Below are positions 1 to 8,391 of a DNA stretch of 55,804 nt, in pieces. Source of the stretch: an uncultured Clostridium sp. (GTDB taxonomy: Bacteria; Bacillota; Clostridia; TANB77; CAG-508); assembly GCA_946495655.1 (NCBI GenBank), contig CAMMDS010000002.1, forward strand, positions 92,984-148,787, given 5' to 3'. Each line of letters starts with the position of its first letter. Positions within the stretch are counted from its first letter, which is position 1. A program made the translations under genes and the position numbers. The notes beneath the pieces were generated by a model, which was not told the DNA's origin, did not search any database, and saw only the letters and a program-made list of their open reading frames with translations.

Positions 1-229
1 AATTACTTTTGGTTGTATTGATTTTCCTTATGCTTATGTGCCCTCCTCCACCTCTTTTACTTTCTACATAATATCCTTGTGATGGTTTAAATCTAGTTTG
101 TATTACATAATTTATTTGTGATGGAACACAATTAAAATGTTCTGCTAAATCATTTCTTTGTATTTCAATATAATCATCATCATCAAAAAGTTCTTTTATA
201 AATTCTTCTATCATATCTGACATTCTCAT
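1..229 (-). CDS. ctsR: CtsR, transcriptional repressor of class III heat-shock genes (N-terminal part)
   Basis: The 76 visible residues contain the CtsR winged-helix signature: EIQRN, then [14 protein letters not shown], then the glycine-rich wing [10 protein letters not shown]. CtsR is a dimeric repressor that controls clp and other stress genes in Firmicutes and is inactivated by heat and by McsB arginine kinase. The start at 229 follows GGAAGTG at good spacing. The C-terminal half lies off the left edge, where mcsA, mcsB and clpC would be expected (inference from the usual operon). Autoregulation is supported by a matching operator and promoter directly upstream. Confidence 0.95.
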   Translation of the reverse strand, partial: MRMSDMIEEFIKELFDDDDYIEIQRNDLAEHFNCVPSQINYVIQTRFKPSQGYYVESKRGGGGHISIRKINTTKSN

Positions 230-302
230 TTTATCACTTCCATTTCTATGTTAATTAGTTAATTTAGTTAATTTTATTCATCTGTTTTTGCATCTAATTG
301 AC

Positions 303-319
303 TTTGACTTTCTTTGACT
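303..319 (-). promoter_or_regulatory. CtsR operator (heptad direct repeat)
   Basis: On the minus strand this reads AGTCAAA-GAA-AGTCAAA, an exact match to the CtsR box (RGTCAAA, 3 nt, RGTCAAA), followed by a further partial GTCAA (298-302). It lies just downstream of the -10 box of the ctsR promoter, so bound CtsR would block transcription of its own gene. Confidence 0.9.
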
Positions 320-329
320 TACAGTATAT

Positions 330-357
330 ATTATACTCTCTTTTTATAAAATGTCAA
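330..357 (-). promoter_or_regulatory. SigA-type promoter of ctsR
   Basis: TTGACA (357-352), 16 nt spacer, TATAAT (335-330) on the minus strand. Both hexamers are perfect consensus. The predicted start point falls at the CtsR operator. Confidence 0.85.
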
Positions 358-381
358 TAGTTTTATATTTTTTATACAAAT

Positions 382-424
382 AAGAACAAACTTATTCTGC
401 ACATTCTTTAATAAGCCTGTTCTT
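382..424 (-). terminator. Hairpin terminator after the 70-residue gene
   Basis: A 15-bp stem with two G-U pairs (arms 382-396 and 410-424) follows the small gene on the minus strand. The T-run after it is weak (ATTTGTAT), so termination strength is uncertain. Confidence 0.5.
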
Positions 425-464
425 AAATTAATTTTTTATATAATTTGTATACATCCTTATTAAA

Positions 465-677
465 TTATTTAGTCATATCATCTATTTCTTTTGCTCTCTC
501 TTTCTGTTTTTCTGGTGGGAGCCATGCAAAATATGATGTAACAAACTCTCCATATTTTGTTACATCTTCTACATACTCGCTATTATTTATATTTTTCTTA
601 TTTTTATTAGCACCTATATTATCTTTCTCAATTTCATTTTGTTTCATCTCATCATATTGCTTTTTATCTTTACTCAT
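465..677 (-). CDS. Small hydrophilic protein of unknown function
   Basis: Seventy residues, very rich in Lys, Glu, Asp and Asn, with one more structured aromatic stretch near the C-terminus (YFAWLPPEKQKERAKEID). There is no signal peptide or membrane segment. The start at 677 is preceded by AAAGGG at 10-12 nt. I do not recognise a family. It is the only open frame between ctsR and the HAD gene and has its own hairpin downstream, which favours a real gene. No function can be assigned. Confidence 0.5.
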   Translation of the reverse strand: MSKDKKQYDEMKQNEIEKDNIGANKNKKNINNSEYVEDVTKYGEFVTSYFAWLPPEKQKERAKEIDDMTK

Positions 678-790
678 AGACTATCAACCCTTTCTATAGA
701 ACAAAGCGACTTAAGTCGCCCTTTGTTCGTGCCGATTTGAGTTTCCGACTGAAAGGAGGAAATCTCAAAGGCAATTGCGATTTCAGCATT

Positions 791-829
791 TTTATCTAAT
801 AGGAAATGAGAAATTTCCTATTAGATAAA
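791..829. repeat. 16-bp palindrome in the 678-966 intergenic region
   Basis: Arms 792-806 and 814-828 are perfectly complementary and close over a short loop that contains GAGAAA. Neither strand has a T-run after the stem, so a simple intrinsic terminator is unlikely. The region also holds a short palindrome near 709-720 (GCGACTTAAGTCGC). No gene is visible between 678 and 966. Confidence 0.6.
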
Positions 830-922
830 AAATACACACACTATTTACTTATATAATATAAGTTTTCTAATAGTTTGTGCATTTTTTTTATTTATATTCT
901 TTATATTTAAATTTCAATCTAA

Positions 923-977
923 GGTCTGTCCCCAAAACGACATGGTTGTCGTTTTTAGGCCTGTCCCTATAACGACA
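923..977. repeat. REP-like palindromic element (CGACA/GGGACAGG type)
   Basis: Contains GGTCTGTCCCC, an inner hairpin AAAACGACA/TGTCGTTTT, then GGCCTGTCCC. The same modules recur at 16729-16817 and 45617-45672. The element overlaps the 3' end of the HAD phosphatase gene and supplies its last codons and stop. Confidence 0.8.
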
Positions 978-1836
978 TTTCGACTGCTTCTGCAACTCCA
1001 TCATCATTATTATTTGATACTACTTTATCAGCAATCTCTTTAATATATGGTGCACTATTTCCCATTGCCACTCCTAATCCTGCATTTTCAATCATTAATT
1101 TATCATTGATATTATCTCCAATCGCCATTATTTCGTTTTCATTTATATTAAGATTTTTAGCAAGCCATATAATCGCATTCCATTTATCCACATTTTCACT
1201 AGTTATCTCTGTATAATAATATTCTAGTGATACTTCTTCAGTTCCAGATTTTATAATCTTTCTAGACATATGTGCTACATCAAGTACATCAATATTTTTT
1301 ATTTCTCTTAGTTTTCTTATTATACTGTTGAAAATAATACTACTCTTATCACTAATTGTAAATTTTAAAATATTTTCATTTTCTAAATTGCTTACATATT
1401 CATAGATATTTTCTACTAAATTAATTTTAGTTTTTTTACTATCTGGTTTATTGGCATTTTCCTGATGATAAAACAACACATTGTTTTCCAATGTTTTAGC
1501 AATAACCATGTTTTCAGTATATACGTTATAGTATATACTATTTTGTTCACATATTTGAATAATTTGAAGCGCTTTCTTCTTTTCTATAAATTTGTCGTAT
1601 ATTATTTCTTCTTTTTGTAAATCATATATTAGTGAACCATTACCACAGATTATATATTTTGCATTTTCTAAATCATTAGCGATATTTTTTACAGAATTAG
1701 AAGATCTCCCAGAAGCTAATACAATTTCTACTCCATTTTCTATTGCATTATTTAAAACTTTTTTATTTTTTTCTGACACTTGTCCATAAGAATTTAAAAG
1801 TGTTCCATCTAAATCTATTGCTATTAATTTGTACAT
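967..1836 (-). CDS. Cof-type HAD-superfamily phosphatase (subclass IIB)
   Basis: 289 residues. Motif I is DLDGT with nucleophile D8 and acid/base D10. Motif II is the serine in LASGRS near residue 42. The C-terminal motif GDNINDKLMI (from about residue 240) holds the magnesium-binding aspartates. The middle cap domain is the IIB type. These cytosolic enzymes dephosphorylate sugar phosphates and related metabolites; the substrate cannot be told from sequence. The start at 1836 has AGGAG upstream. The last residues and the TAG stop come from the REP-like element at 923-977, so the natural C-terminus may have been altered by insertion of that repeat. Confidence 0.9.
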   Translation of the reverse strand: MYKLIAIDLDGTLLNSYGQVSEKNKKVLNNAIENGVEIVLASGRSSNSVKNIANDLENAKYIICGNGSLIYDLQKEEIIYDKFIEKKKALQIIQICEQNSIYYNVYTENMVIAKTLENNVLFYHQENANKPDSKKTKINLVENIYEYVSNLENENILKFTISDKSSIIFNSIIRKLREIKNIDVLDVAHMSRKIIKSGTEEVSLEYYYTEITSENVDKWNAIIWLAKNLNINENEIMAIGDNINDKLMIENAGLGVAMGNSAPYIKEIADKVVSNNNDDGVAEAVEMSL

Positions 1837-2049
1837 ATTTTCTCCTATCTATTATTTATTATTTTCGTTTATTAATATTATTATTTCTGTTTGAACATAC
1901 ATTATACCATTTAATTTTATTAATACAATAATTTCTCAAAAATTTCCAGTTTATTTTAGAAATATTTGTACATCATATGTAATGAAAAAGTAATTAATCT
2001 TTTTCAAAAGTACAAAAATAAATTATCACGTTCTAGGAGGTGAATGATA

Positions 2050-2250
2050 ATGGCATATTCAAATAGCAATTCAAAAGTTGTTCCAGAAGCTAGAGAAGCT
2101 CTAGACAAATTCAAATATGAGGTAGCTTCAGAAGTAGGTGTTAACTTAAAACAAGGTTATAACGGAGATATATCAGCTAAAGACGCTGGTAAAATAGGTG
2201 GACAAATGGTTAGAAAGTTAATCCAACAAGCTGAAAGTCAAATGAGATAG
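2050..2250 (+). CDS. Alpha/beta-type small acid-soluble spore protein
   Basis: 66 residues. The sequence KYEVASEVGV matches the GPR germination-protease site region of alpha/beta SASPs, and GGQMVRKLI is the conserved C-terminal segment. SASPs coat spore DNA, protect it from UV and heat, and are degraded at germination. An ATG also exists at 2044, but AGGAGG at 2035-2040 is only 3 nt from it and correctly spaced for the ATG at 2050. CATCATA at 1971 resembles a SigG -10 element, but I see no convincing -35. The gene shows that the organism, or its recent ancestor, sporulates. Confidence 0.95.
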   Translation: MAYSNSNSKVVPEAREALDKFKYEVASEVGVNLKQGYNGDISAKDAGKIGGQMVRKLIQQAESQMR

Positions 2251-2335
2251 TTACTTGCGTGAAAATTTATATTAGTAAAAAATATTAGTTTATTATATTT
2301 TTAGTATACTTATATATTTTACTTAATACACGTAA

Positions 2336-2379
2336 AAAAGCAACCTTTTTAGAATTATTTTAAAAAGGTTGCTTTTATT
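2336..2379. terminator. Bidirectional terminator between SASP and hpf
   Basis: Perfect 15-bp stem (2336-2350 with 2362-2376) and A/T runs on both flanks, placed between two convergent genes. It should stop transcription from both. Confidence 0.85.
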
Positions 2380-2910
2380 TTATCCTTCTGGTTCTACTAA
2401 ACCAAAGTTTTTATTATCTTTTAATCTATAAATTACATTTGTTTTACCTGTATCTACATCTATAAAAGCTAAAAATCTATTTTGTGGTTGTTCTTGAAGT
2501 TTTAATTTAGCATCTTCTGGTGTCATAGGTTTAATATCATAGTATAAAACTTTTACTATTTCATTAGTCACTTCTGCATCTTCTGATCTAGCCTCTTCTT
2601 TAATTCTTATTGATTCTGTCATGTTTTGTTTATCTTTTTTTGTTTTCATTTTTCTAACTTGACCTTCTAATATGTCTATATCTTTGTCTATAGCAGCATA
2701 TAAATCTTTGTGTGCAGTTACAGCTCTAAAGTCTTCTGTTTCTGCTTTAATATTCATTTCTGCAACTTTATTACTTCCTTCTGTTTTTATTGTTGCATAA
2801 ACATCAATTTCATCTCCAAAGTATTTCATTAATCTTTCTGCTTTTTTCTCAATATAATCCTTAATTGCTTCTGTTGCTTCTAATTCTTTACTTGTTATTT
2901 TTATATTCAT
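2380..2910 (-). CDS. hpf: Long-form ribosome hibernation promoting factor
   Basis: 176 residues. The N-terminal part (about 1-95) is the S30AE/HPF fold that binds the decoding centre of the 30S subunit. After a charged linker, the C-terminal domain (about 120-176, with EIVKVLYYDIKPMTPEDA and NVIYRLKDNKNFGLVEP) is the dimerisation domain that makes 100S ribosome dimers in stationary phase. An upstream in-frame ATG at 2940 exists, but GGAAGGAG is placed for the ATG at 2910, which also matches the family N-terminus (MNIKITSKELEAT). It ends at the shared terminator with the SASP gene. Confidence 0.95.
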   Translation of the reverse strand: MNIKITSKELEATEAIKDYIEKKAERLMKYFGDEIDVYATIKTEGSNKVAEMNIKAETEDFRAVTAHKDLYAAIDKDIDILEGQVRKMKTKKDKQNMTESIRIKEEARSEDAEVTNEIVKVLYYDIKPMTPEDAKLKLQEQPQNRFLAFIDVDTGKTNVIYRLKDNKNFGLVEPEG

Positions 2911-3013
2911 AACTATTCTCTCCTTCCAAATATTGTTCATAAGTTTAGTGTGAATATATTATATATTGTATTTATTAATTTTTCAAGTCATTTAAAGAAA
3001 TTTTGTAAAACAC

Positions 3014-3042
3014 TTGCCAAATTGCTATTTTCATGGTACAAT
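3014..3042 (+). promoter_or_regulatory. Promoter of rpsT
   Basis: TTGCCA (3014-3019), 17 nt spacer, TACAAT (3037-3042). It lies about 175 nt before the rpsT start and leaves a structured leader. Confidence 0.65.
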
Positions 3043-3055
3043 ATTATACGTTATT

Positions 3056-3170
3056 AAAATGTAAAAATTTAAATTTTTACATTTTAACAAGGTTACTTTA
3101 CCTTACTTTGTGCAATAATTGCAAAGCAATTTTGCACATTTGGGCGTTGAAAGCTTTGCTTTCTTAAACG
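3056..3170 (+). other. Structured rpsT leader (three palindromes)
   Basis: 3056-3085 is a perfect 30-bp AT-rich palindrome. 3109-3139 forms a second hairpin around GCAATAATTGC/GCAATTTTGC. 3145-3170 forms a third, which closely resembles the loop of the terminator at 24403-24450. S20 leaders are sites of autogenous control in other bacteria, so a regulatory leader is plausible. Dispersed palindromes are an equally good explanation. Confidence 0.45.
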
Positions 3171-3215
3171 ACCAATTTCCTTATATTTTACTTTGCTTAA
3201 AGGGAGGTGCAAAAC

Positions 3216-3482
3216 ATGCCAAATATAAAATCAGCTATAAAAAGAGTTAATGTTATTGAAAAGAAAACATTAAGAAATAACATGATTAAATCTGAATATA
3301 AAACAGCTATAAGAAGATTTGAAGAAGCAATTGCAAATAATAATATTGAAGAAGCTACAAAATTATTTTCAGTAGCTACTAAAAAAATAGATCAAGCTTG
3401 TACAAAAGGTGTTATAGTAAAAAATACTGCTGCTAGAAAAAAATCTAATTTAGCTAAAAAATTAAATGCTGCAAATGCATAA
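3216..3482 (+). CDS. rpsT: 30S ribosomal protein S20
   Basis: 88 residues, basic and helical, with the typical S20 start [11 protein letters not shown], a central [16 protein letters not shown] segment and the conserved [22 protein letters not shown]-terminus in shortened form. It binds 16S rRNA at the bottom of the 30S subunit. The longer frame from GTG 3207 starts inside the GGGAGG ribosome binding site, so ATG 3216 is the start. It has its own promoter and terminator. Confidence 0.97.
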   Translation: MPNIKSAIKRVNVIEKKTLRNNMIKSEYKTAIRRFEEAIANNNIEEATKLFSVATKKIDQACTKGVIVKNTAARKKSNLAKKLNAANA

Positions 3483-3529
3483 GTATAAATAAAAGATTGT
3501 GCACAGTTTTTTATTTAATAATTTTAGAT

Positions 3530-3558
3530 GGGTACTATATAAAGTACCCTCTTTTTTT
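3530..3558 (+). terminator. Intrinsic terminator of rpsT
   Basis: Stem GGGTACT/AGTACCC (3530-3536 with 3543-3549), followed by TCTTTTTTT. Confidence 0.9.
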
Positions 3559-3749
3559 GCTTATAAAATAATTACAAAACTTTAAACTATATTATACATT
3601 CAATACTTAGTCTTTTTTATACTAATGGTTAAAATTACCTTTGCTTTCTTTATTGTTTTATGTTAACATAAAATTAAATTGTTGTTTAATTTATATTTTT
3701 GTACTTTTATCAATTAAAATGATTAATTATTTAGAACGGAGGATAAAAT

Positions 3750-3995
3750 ATGAAGTTAGTAATTTCTAAATTTAAAGAAATTAATAAATCTATTTTAAAT
3801 GTATTATTTTGTGGATTAAAATTTTGTCTCATTTTAGCATTATTGGCTACTTTTATATTAACCTTGTATCATTCTGTACATAACTTAGATTTATTTATTC
3901 TTGGGCTATCTCTTTTAAAGTCTTCTTTATTTTTTACCGCATTTTTTATAATATGTGCAATAGCTATTGATACAATAAAAAAAGATTTGAAATAG
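3750..3995 (+). CDS. Small two-helix membrane protein, unknown
   Basis: 81 residues with two hydrophobic segments (about 18-40 and 50-72) separated by a short loop, and a basic C-terminal tail (DTIKKDLK). A good ribosome binding site (CGGAGG) lies 8 nt before the ATG and a terminator hairpin follows, so it is a single-gene unit. I do not recognise the family. Membrane location is inferred only from hydrophobicity. Confidence 0.65.
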   Translation: MKLVISKFKEINKSILNVLFCGLKFCLILALLATFILTLYHSVHNLDLFILGLSLLKSSLFFTAFFIICAIAIDTIKKDLK

Positions 3996-4033
3996 TATAA
4001 AATAAAAAAATTTTTTTAAATCAATACAAAATA

Positions 4034-4077
4034 AGAGTCCTATAACGATAATTTTATAAATGTTATAAGACTCTTTT
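4034..4077 (+). terminator. Terminator after the small membrane protein gene
   Basis: Stem AAGAGTC-TATAAC paired with GTTATA-GACTCTT, with a one-base bulge, followed by TTTTC. Confidence 0.75.
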
Positions 4078-4404
4078 CATCTATATAGATGAAAATAAAA
4101 AAATGTTCATGGATATATAATTGCATCACTGCAAAATAAATTTCCTCCTTTCTAAAAGAAAATATACTTATATTATTTATATAGGGGTGAATATAGATTT
4201 ATAAAAGTATATGATTAAAATAAAATAGATTATCAACGTTTGGATTAAAAAATGCATTGATGCAATTATGTATATATTAAAACATATTACATCAATTTTT
4301 TCAAGCAAAATCGTTCGACTCAATTCGACAAAAGAACTTAGCCTTAAATAAGCTAAGTTCTTTTAGTGTAATTTTAAACAAAAATTACATTTTAGAAAAA
4401 GAGA
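4078..4404. other. Gene-free interval with one strong hairpin
   Basis: No coding frame is supported here. The only clear structure is a 13-bp hairpin, AAAAGAACTTAGC (4330-4342) with its complement at 4352-4364, ending in TTTT on the plus strand. It could be a terminator for plus-strand transcription, although the nearest plus-strand gene already has one. Confidence 0.4.
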
Positions 4405-4851
4405 TTAATTTTGTGTAGTTTTTAAGTATGAAATTATTCCATAAAAGAATTCTTTATTTCTAATATGTTCTCCTTTCATATAAGGATTAAAAATAACATA
4501 AAACAGTTTCTTCTTTTTTACAGCCGCTCTCTTTATAGCAAGTTTTATTGCCTTGTCTACGGATGATTCCGAAGTCTTAAACATACTTTCCAGATAAGGA
4601 TAAAGATCCGATGTAATTTTGAAATTTTTATGAACTAATCCATATTTTATGCCTTCAATAATATATTCCCTTCCTTTTAATCCAAATGGAATTCCTATGT
4701 CATTCAAAACGTTTACTATTCTCTTTTCTTGGTCCACCTTCGTTTGATTTCTTGTGTTGCATTCTCTCATACAAGATTTTAATTCTTCCAAAAGTTCACA
4801 TATTTCCTGCATTCCCCATCCTAATTCTTGCAATTGTTTGATCCGCTTCAT
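4405..4851 (-). CDS. Spo0A C-terminal-domain protein without a receiver domain
   Basis: 148 residues. Residues about 40-148 align by eye with the Spo0A DNA-binding domain: IVNVLNDIGIPFGLKGREYI corresponds to the Spo0A HEVGVPAHIKGYLYL region, followed by LYPYLESMFKTSESSVDKAI and RAAVKKK. There is no phosphoacceptor domain; the first 40 residues are a short helical segment. A transcription regulator acting on 0A-like boxes is the likely role, but its targets are unknown. The ATG at 4851 follows TGGAG; the ATG at 4884 has no ribosome binding site. Codon 3 is CGG, the only in-frame CGG I found outside the five frameshift sites. The gene also uses more CCG/CGC-type triplets than its neighbours, which may mean transfer. 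A start at the later ATG (residue 14) would exclude the CGG. Confidence 0.75.
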   Translation of the reverse strand: MKRIKQLQELGWGMQEICELLEELKSCMRECNTRNQTKVDQEKRIVNVLNDIGIPFGLKGREYIIEGIKYGLVHKNFKITSDLYPYLESMFKTSESSVDKAIKLAIKRAAVKKKKLFYVIFNPYMKGEHIRNKEFFYGIISYLKTTQN

Positions 4852-4932
4852 GCTAATATCTCCATTTCTAAATTTAATTTGCACATCTGCGCTATAATTG
4901 GTATTATATCACTTCTCAATACATTATGTCAA

Positions 4933-6369
4933 TTAAAGTAAATCTTTAAACATCTTGTTAAGCATTTGAGGATTTGCTTTTCCCTTTGTTTCTTTCATTG
5001 CTTGTCCAACTAAAAATCCTATTGCTTTATCTTTTCCCGCTTTATAATCCGCAACAGATTGAGGATTATTAGCTATAACTTTTTCTACAACTTCTTTTAT
5101 AACTCCTTCATCAGATATTTGAATCCATCCTTTTTCTTCAATTATTTCTTCTGGATTTTTTGGATTTTCAAATAATTCTTCTACAACTTTTTTTCCTATC
5201 GCAGAACTTATGGTTCCTTTATCAATTAATTCAACAAGTTTTGCTAAATGTTCTGCTTCAAAAGGTATGCTATCTGGTTCCAATTCTTTTTCATTTAATA
5301 TTCTAGATATATCAGAAAGTAACCAATTCGCTACTGACTTTGCATTACCACATATTTTTTCAGCTGCTTCAAACATATTTGACAAATATTTAGAAGCTGT
5401 AAGAAGTCTAGCATCTTTTTCAGATAATTTAAATTCATCCATATATCTAGCTCTTCTGCTTTCAGGCATCTCAGGTAAATTATTTTTTATGTTCTCTATA
5501 TATTCATCTGATAGTTTAATAGCAACTAAATCTGGTTCTGGAAAATATCTATAATCTTGTGCATCCTCTTTATCTCTCATAGAAAATGTTTTTCCTGAAA
5601 CATCATCCCATCTCAAAGTTTCTTGCTCTATCTCTCCACCATCTTCTATTACATCTACTTGTCTTTCTGCTTCATATTCTATAGCTCTTTGAATTGCTCT
5701 AAAAGAATTCATATTTTTCATTTCAGTTCTTGTACCGAATTCTTCTGCACCTTTTCTTCTTACAGAAACATTGACGTCGGCTCTAAAAGATCCTTCTTGC
5801 ATTTTACAATCTGATACTTCTATATATTCTAGAATTGATTTTAATTTCTTTAAATATCTATCAACTTCTCCTACTGTTCTTAAATCCGGCTCAGAAACTA
5901 TTTCAATTAAAGGAACACCAGCTCTATTTAAATCTACTAAACTTCCTCCACCAAATTCATTATGATTTAGTTTTCCTGCATCTTCTTCAATATGAATTCT
6001 TGTAATACCTATTTTCTTTGGATTTCCATCATCATCTTCTATTTCAATATATCCATGTTCGCAAAGAGGTTTATCAAATTGTGATATTTGATATGATTTT
6101 GGTAAATCTGGGTAGAAATAGTTTTTTCTATCATTTTTACTATTTCTAGATATTATACAATTTGTAGCTAATCCTGCCTTAACTGCATATTCTACAACTT
6201 TTTCATTTAATACTGGAAGAGTTCCTGGCATTGCCATACAAATTGGACATGTATGTGTATTTGGTTCTCCGCCAAATTCAGTAGGACATGAACAAAATAT
6301 TTTTGTTTTAGTTGAAAGTTCTGCATGTACTTCAAGTCCCATGACTGTTTCAAAATCTGATTTTGACAT
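4933..6369 (-). CDS. gatB: Asp-tRNA(Asn)/Glu-tRNA(Gln) amidotransferase subunit B
   Basis: 478 residues, full length. The N-terminal catalytic (kinase-like) domain shows GLEVHAEL and the conserved metal-binding cysteines CSCPTEF and HTCPICMAMPGTLP. The helical and C-terminal YqeY-like domain ends in GFLVGQAMKETKGKANPQ, which binds the tRNA. GatB activates the misacylated tRNA for amidation with ammonia from GatA. Last gene of gatC-gatA-gatB, 21 nt after gatA, with an AAGGAG ribosome binding site. With aspS nearby under an Asn-type T-box, this points to Asn-tRNA made through Asp-tRNA(Asn). Confidence 0.98.
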   Translation of the reverse strand: MSKSDFETVMGLEVHAELSTKTKIFCSCPTEFGGEPNTHTCPICMAMPGTLPVLNEKVVEYAVKAGLATNCIISRNSKNDRKNYFYPDLPKSYQISQFDKPLCEHGYIEIEDDDGNPKKIGITRIHIEEDAGKLNHNEFGGGSLVDLNRAGVPLIEIVSEPDLRTVGEVDRYLKKLKSILEYIEVSDCKMQEGSFRADVNVSVRRKGAEEFGTRTEMKNMNSFRAIQRAIEYEAERQVDVIEDGGEIEQETLRWDDVSGKTFSMRDKEDAQDYRYFPEPDLVAIKLSDEYIENIKNNLPEMPESRRARYMDEFKLSEKDARLLTASKYLSNMFEAAEKICGNAKSVANWLLSDISRILNEKELEPDSIPFEAEHLAKLVELIDKGTISSAIGKKVVEELFENPKNPEEIIEEKGWIQISDEGVIKEVVEKVIANNPQSVADYKAGKDKAIGFLVGQAMKETKGKANPQMLNKMFKDLL

Positions 6370-6390
6370 TATTTACTTCTCCTTCTTATT

Positions 6391-7860
6391 TTATTTTCTA
6401 AATTCTGGTTTATATTTATCTCTAAACTTATATTCCTGTTCAAATGTATATGCTGCATTTAATATTGTTTCTTCTTCAAATTTATTTCCTATTAATTGCA
6501 TACCTATAGGCATACCTTCGCTATTTACTCCACAAGGAATTGATATCCCTGGAAGTCCAGCTATATTTACTGAAACTGTACAAATATCTGCTAAATACAT
6601 TTCTAGTGGATTTTCTGATCTAGTCCCCATCTCAAAAGCAACTGTTGGTGATGTTGGCGTTAATAATACATCATATTTTTCAAACGCTTTATCAAATTCT
6701 TTCTTTACTAAAGTACGAACTTGTTGGGCTTTTTTATAATATGCATCATAGTATCCTGAAGAAAGTACATAAGTACCAAGTATAATTCTTCTTTTTACTT
6801 CTGATCCAAATCCTTCACTTCTTGAATTTCTATATAATTCTTTTAAGTTTGTATAATTTTTTGTTCTATATCCATATCTTATACCATCAAATCTACCTAA
6901 GTTTGAACTTGCTTCAGCACAAGCAATGATATAATATGTTGCTAGAGAATACTGAGCAATATCTAATGAAAACTCTTCTACTTCAGCTCCTAATTTTTTG
7001 TACGTTTCTATAGCTTCTTCTAATTTTTTCTTAACTTCTTCATTTATACCTTCTCCAAAATATTCTTTTGGAATACCTATTTTTAATCCTTTAACATCGT
7101 TTTTTAATGCTTTTGTATAATCTTTTTTAGGAATATCATATGATGTAGAATCTCTTTCGTCATGTCCTGCAATTATATTAAGAAGCATTGCAGCATCTCT
7201 TACATCTTTTGTAATAGGTCCAATTTGATCCAATGATGAAGCAAATGCAACTAATCCATATCTTGATACTAAACCATATGTTGGTTTCAATCCTACAACT
7301 CCGCAGAAAGATGATGGTTGACGAATTGATCCACCTGTATCACTTCCAAGTGCCCATGGTACTAAATCTGCTGCAACTGCTGCAGCACTACCGCCAGAAG
7401 ATCCCCCTGGTACAGCACTTAATTTCCATGGATTTGATGTTTTCTTAAAATATGAATATTCAGTAGAAGCTCCCATCGCAAATTCATCCATGTTTAATTT
7501 TCCTAAATCAATTAAATTTTCATCATTTACTTTCTCTACTACTGTAGCATTATATGGTGCAACAAAGTCTTCTAACATTTTTGAACTACATGTTGTTTTT
7601 ACACCTTTTGTGCACATATTGTCTTTTATTCCTATTGGAATTCCTGCTAGGCTAGATACTTTTTCTCCATTTTTTCTTTTTTCATCAATCTCTTTTGCTT
7701 CAGCCAAAGCTTGATCACATAATGTTGTAACAAAAGCTTTTATATCTTTTTCTTTGTCATTTATTCTATCTACATATGCTTGTACAATTTCTTCACTTGT
7801 AAGTTCTTGTTTTTGCAATTTTTCTTGAAGCTCATGTACTGTTAAACTTGTAATGTCCAT
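6391..7860 (-). CDS. gatA: Asp-tRNA(Asn)/Glu-tRNA(Gln) amidotransferase subunit A
   Basis: 489 residues. Amidase-signature enzyme with the Ser-cisSer-Lys triad: K79 in GIPIGIKDN, the cis-serine in [10 protein letters not shown] (about 154) and the nucleophile S178 in [11 protein letters not shown]. It releases ammonia from glutamine and channels it to GatB. A GGAGG site precedes the ATG. It lies between gatC and gatB on the same strand; the gatC-gatA gap of about 140 nt is unusually long and contains short TTCTTGTGAATTC-like repeats, without a clear promoter. Confidence 0.98.
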   Translation of the reverse strand: MDITSLTVHELQEKLQKQELTSEEIVQAYVDRINDKEKDIKAFVTTLCDQALAEAKEIDEKRKNGEKVSSLAGIPIGIKDNMCTKGVKTTCSSKMLEDFVAPYNATVVEKVNDENLIDLGKLNMDEFAMGASTEYSYFKKTSNPWKLSAVPGGSSGGSAAAVAADLVPWALGSDTGGSIRQPSSFCGVVGLKPTYGLVSRYGLVAFASSLDQIGPITKDVRDAAMLLNIIAGHDERDSTSYDIPKKDYTKALKNDVKGLKIGIPKEYFGEGINEEVKKKLEEAIETYKKLGAEVEEFSLDIAQYSLATYYIIACAEASSNLGRFDGIRYGYRTKNYTNLKELYRNSRSEGFGSEVKRRIILGTYVLSSGYYDAYYKKAQQVRTLVKKEFDKAFEKYDVLLTPTSPTVAFEMGTRSENPLEMYLADICTVSVNIAGLPGISIPCGVNSEGMPIGMQLIGNKFEEETILNAAYTFEQEYKFRDKYKPEFRK

Positions 7861-7999
7861 TATTTACTTCCTCCAATTTCTTTTATATATTTTAGAAATC
7901 ATTTGATATAGATATCACATCCATTCATCTATCTATGTCCTATATCATTGTAGATTCTTATAAATTCTTGTGAATTCTTGTGCATTCTAATAAATTTTT

Positions 8000-8287
8000 C
8001 TAATTTATTACTTTGGGTATTTTGAACATATTTCTTTCTTGTTCTTTTGCATTCGTTAATAATAATTCATTTTCTTTAAATTCTTTTACTTCATCTTTTC
8101 TAAATACATTATATTTATCATTTTCTCCTATTGTTTCTTCCAATCCTTCTGTATTAGCATTATTTACTACATTTGCAAAATTTAATATATCCTGTAAATT
8201 ATTTAAATAATTATCTAATTCTTCTTTTATATTTAAATTTGCCAATTTTGCAATATGCAACAATTCTTCCTTACTTACATTTGCCAT
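8000..8287 (-). CDS. gatC: Asp-tRNA(Asn)/Glu-tRNA(Gln) amidotransferase subunit C
   Basis: 95 residues, the usual GatC length, beginning MANVSKEELLHIAKLANL and ending in an extended segment that wraps the GatA-GatB interface (NVFRKDEVKEF). It stabilises the heterotrimer. An in-frame ATG at 8311 exists, but GGAAAGGA is spaced for the start at 8287, and the extra residues are not conserved in the family. First gene of gatCAB; a GGGGACAGACCCC palindrome lies 70 nt upstream. Confidence 0.93.
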   Translation of the reverse strand: MANVSKEELLHIAKLANLNIKEELDNYLNNLQDILNFANVVNNANTEGLEETIGENDKYNVFRKDEVKEFKENELLLTNAKEQERNMFKIPKVIN

Positions 8288-8356
8288 ATTTTTCATTCCT
8301 TTCCGAATCAATATTTACAATTATACATAGTTTTTACAAAAATTACAAGTATTGAT

Positions 8357-8391
8357 AATGAGAAATTGGGGACAGACCCCAATTTCTCATT
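8357..8391. repeat. REP-like palindrome, GGGGACAGACCCC type
   Basis: Perfect 15-bp arms (AATGAGAAATTGGGG) around the loop ACAGA. It abuts the TAA stop of the tmk-like gene. Same family as 9082, 13221, 14077, 23191 and 42026. Confidence 0.9.

Noticed and set aside
791-829. Strong hairpin at 791-829 as an intrinsic terminator
   Set aside because: No T-run follows the stem on either strand.
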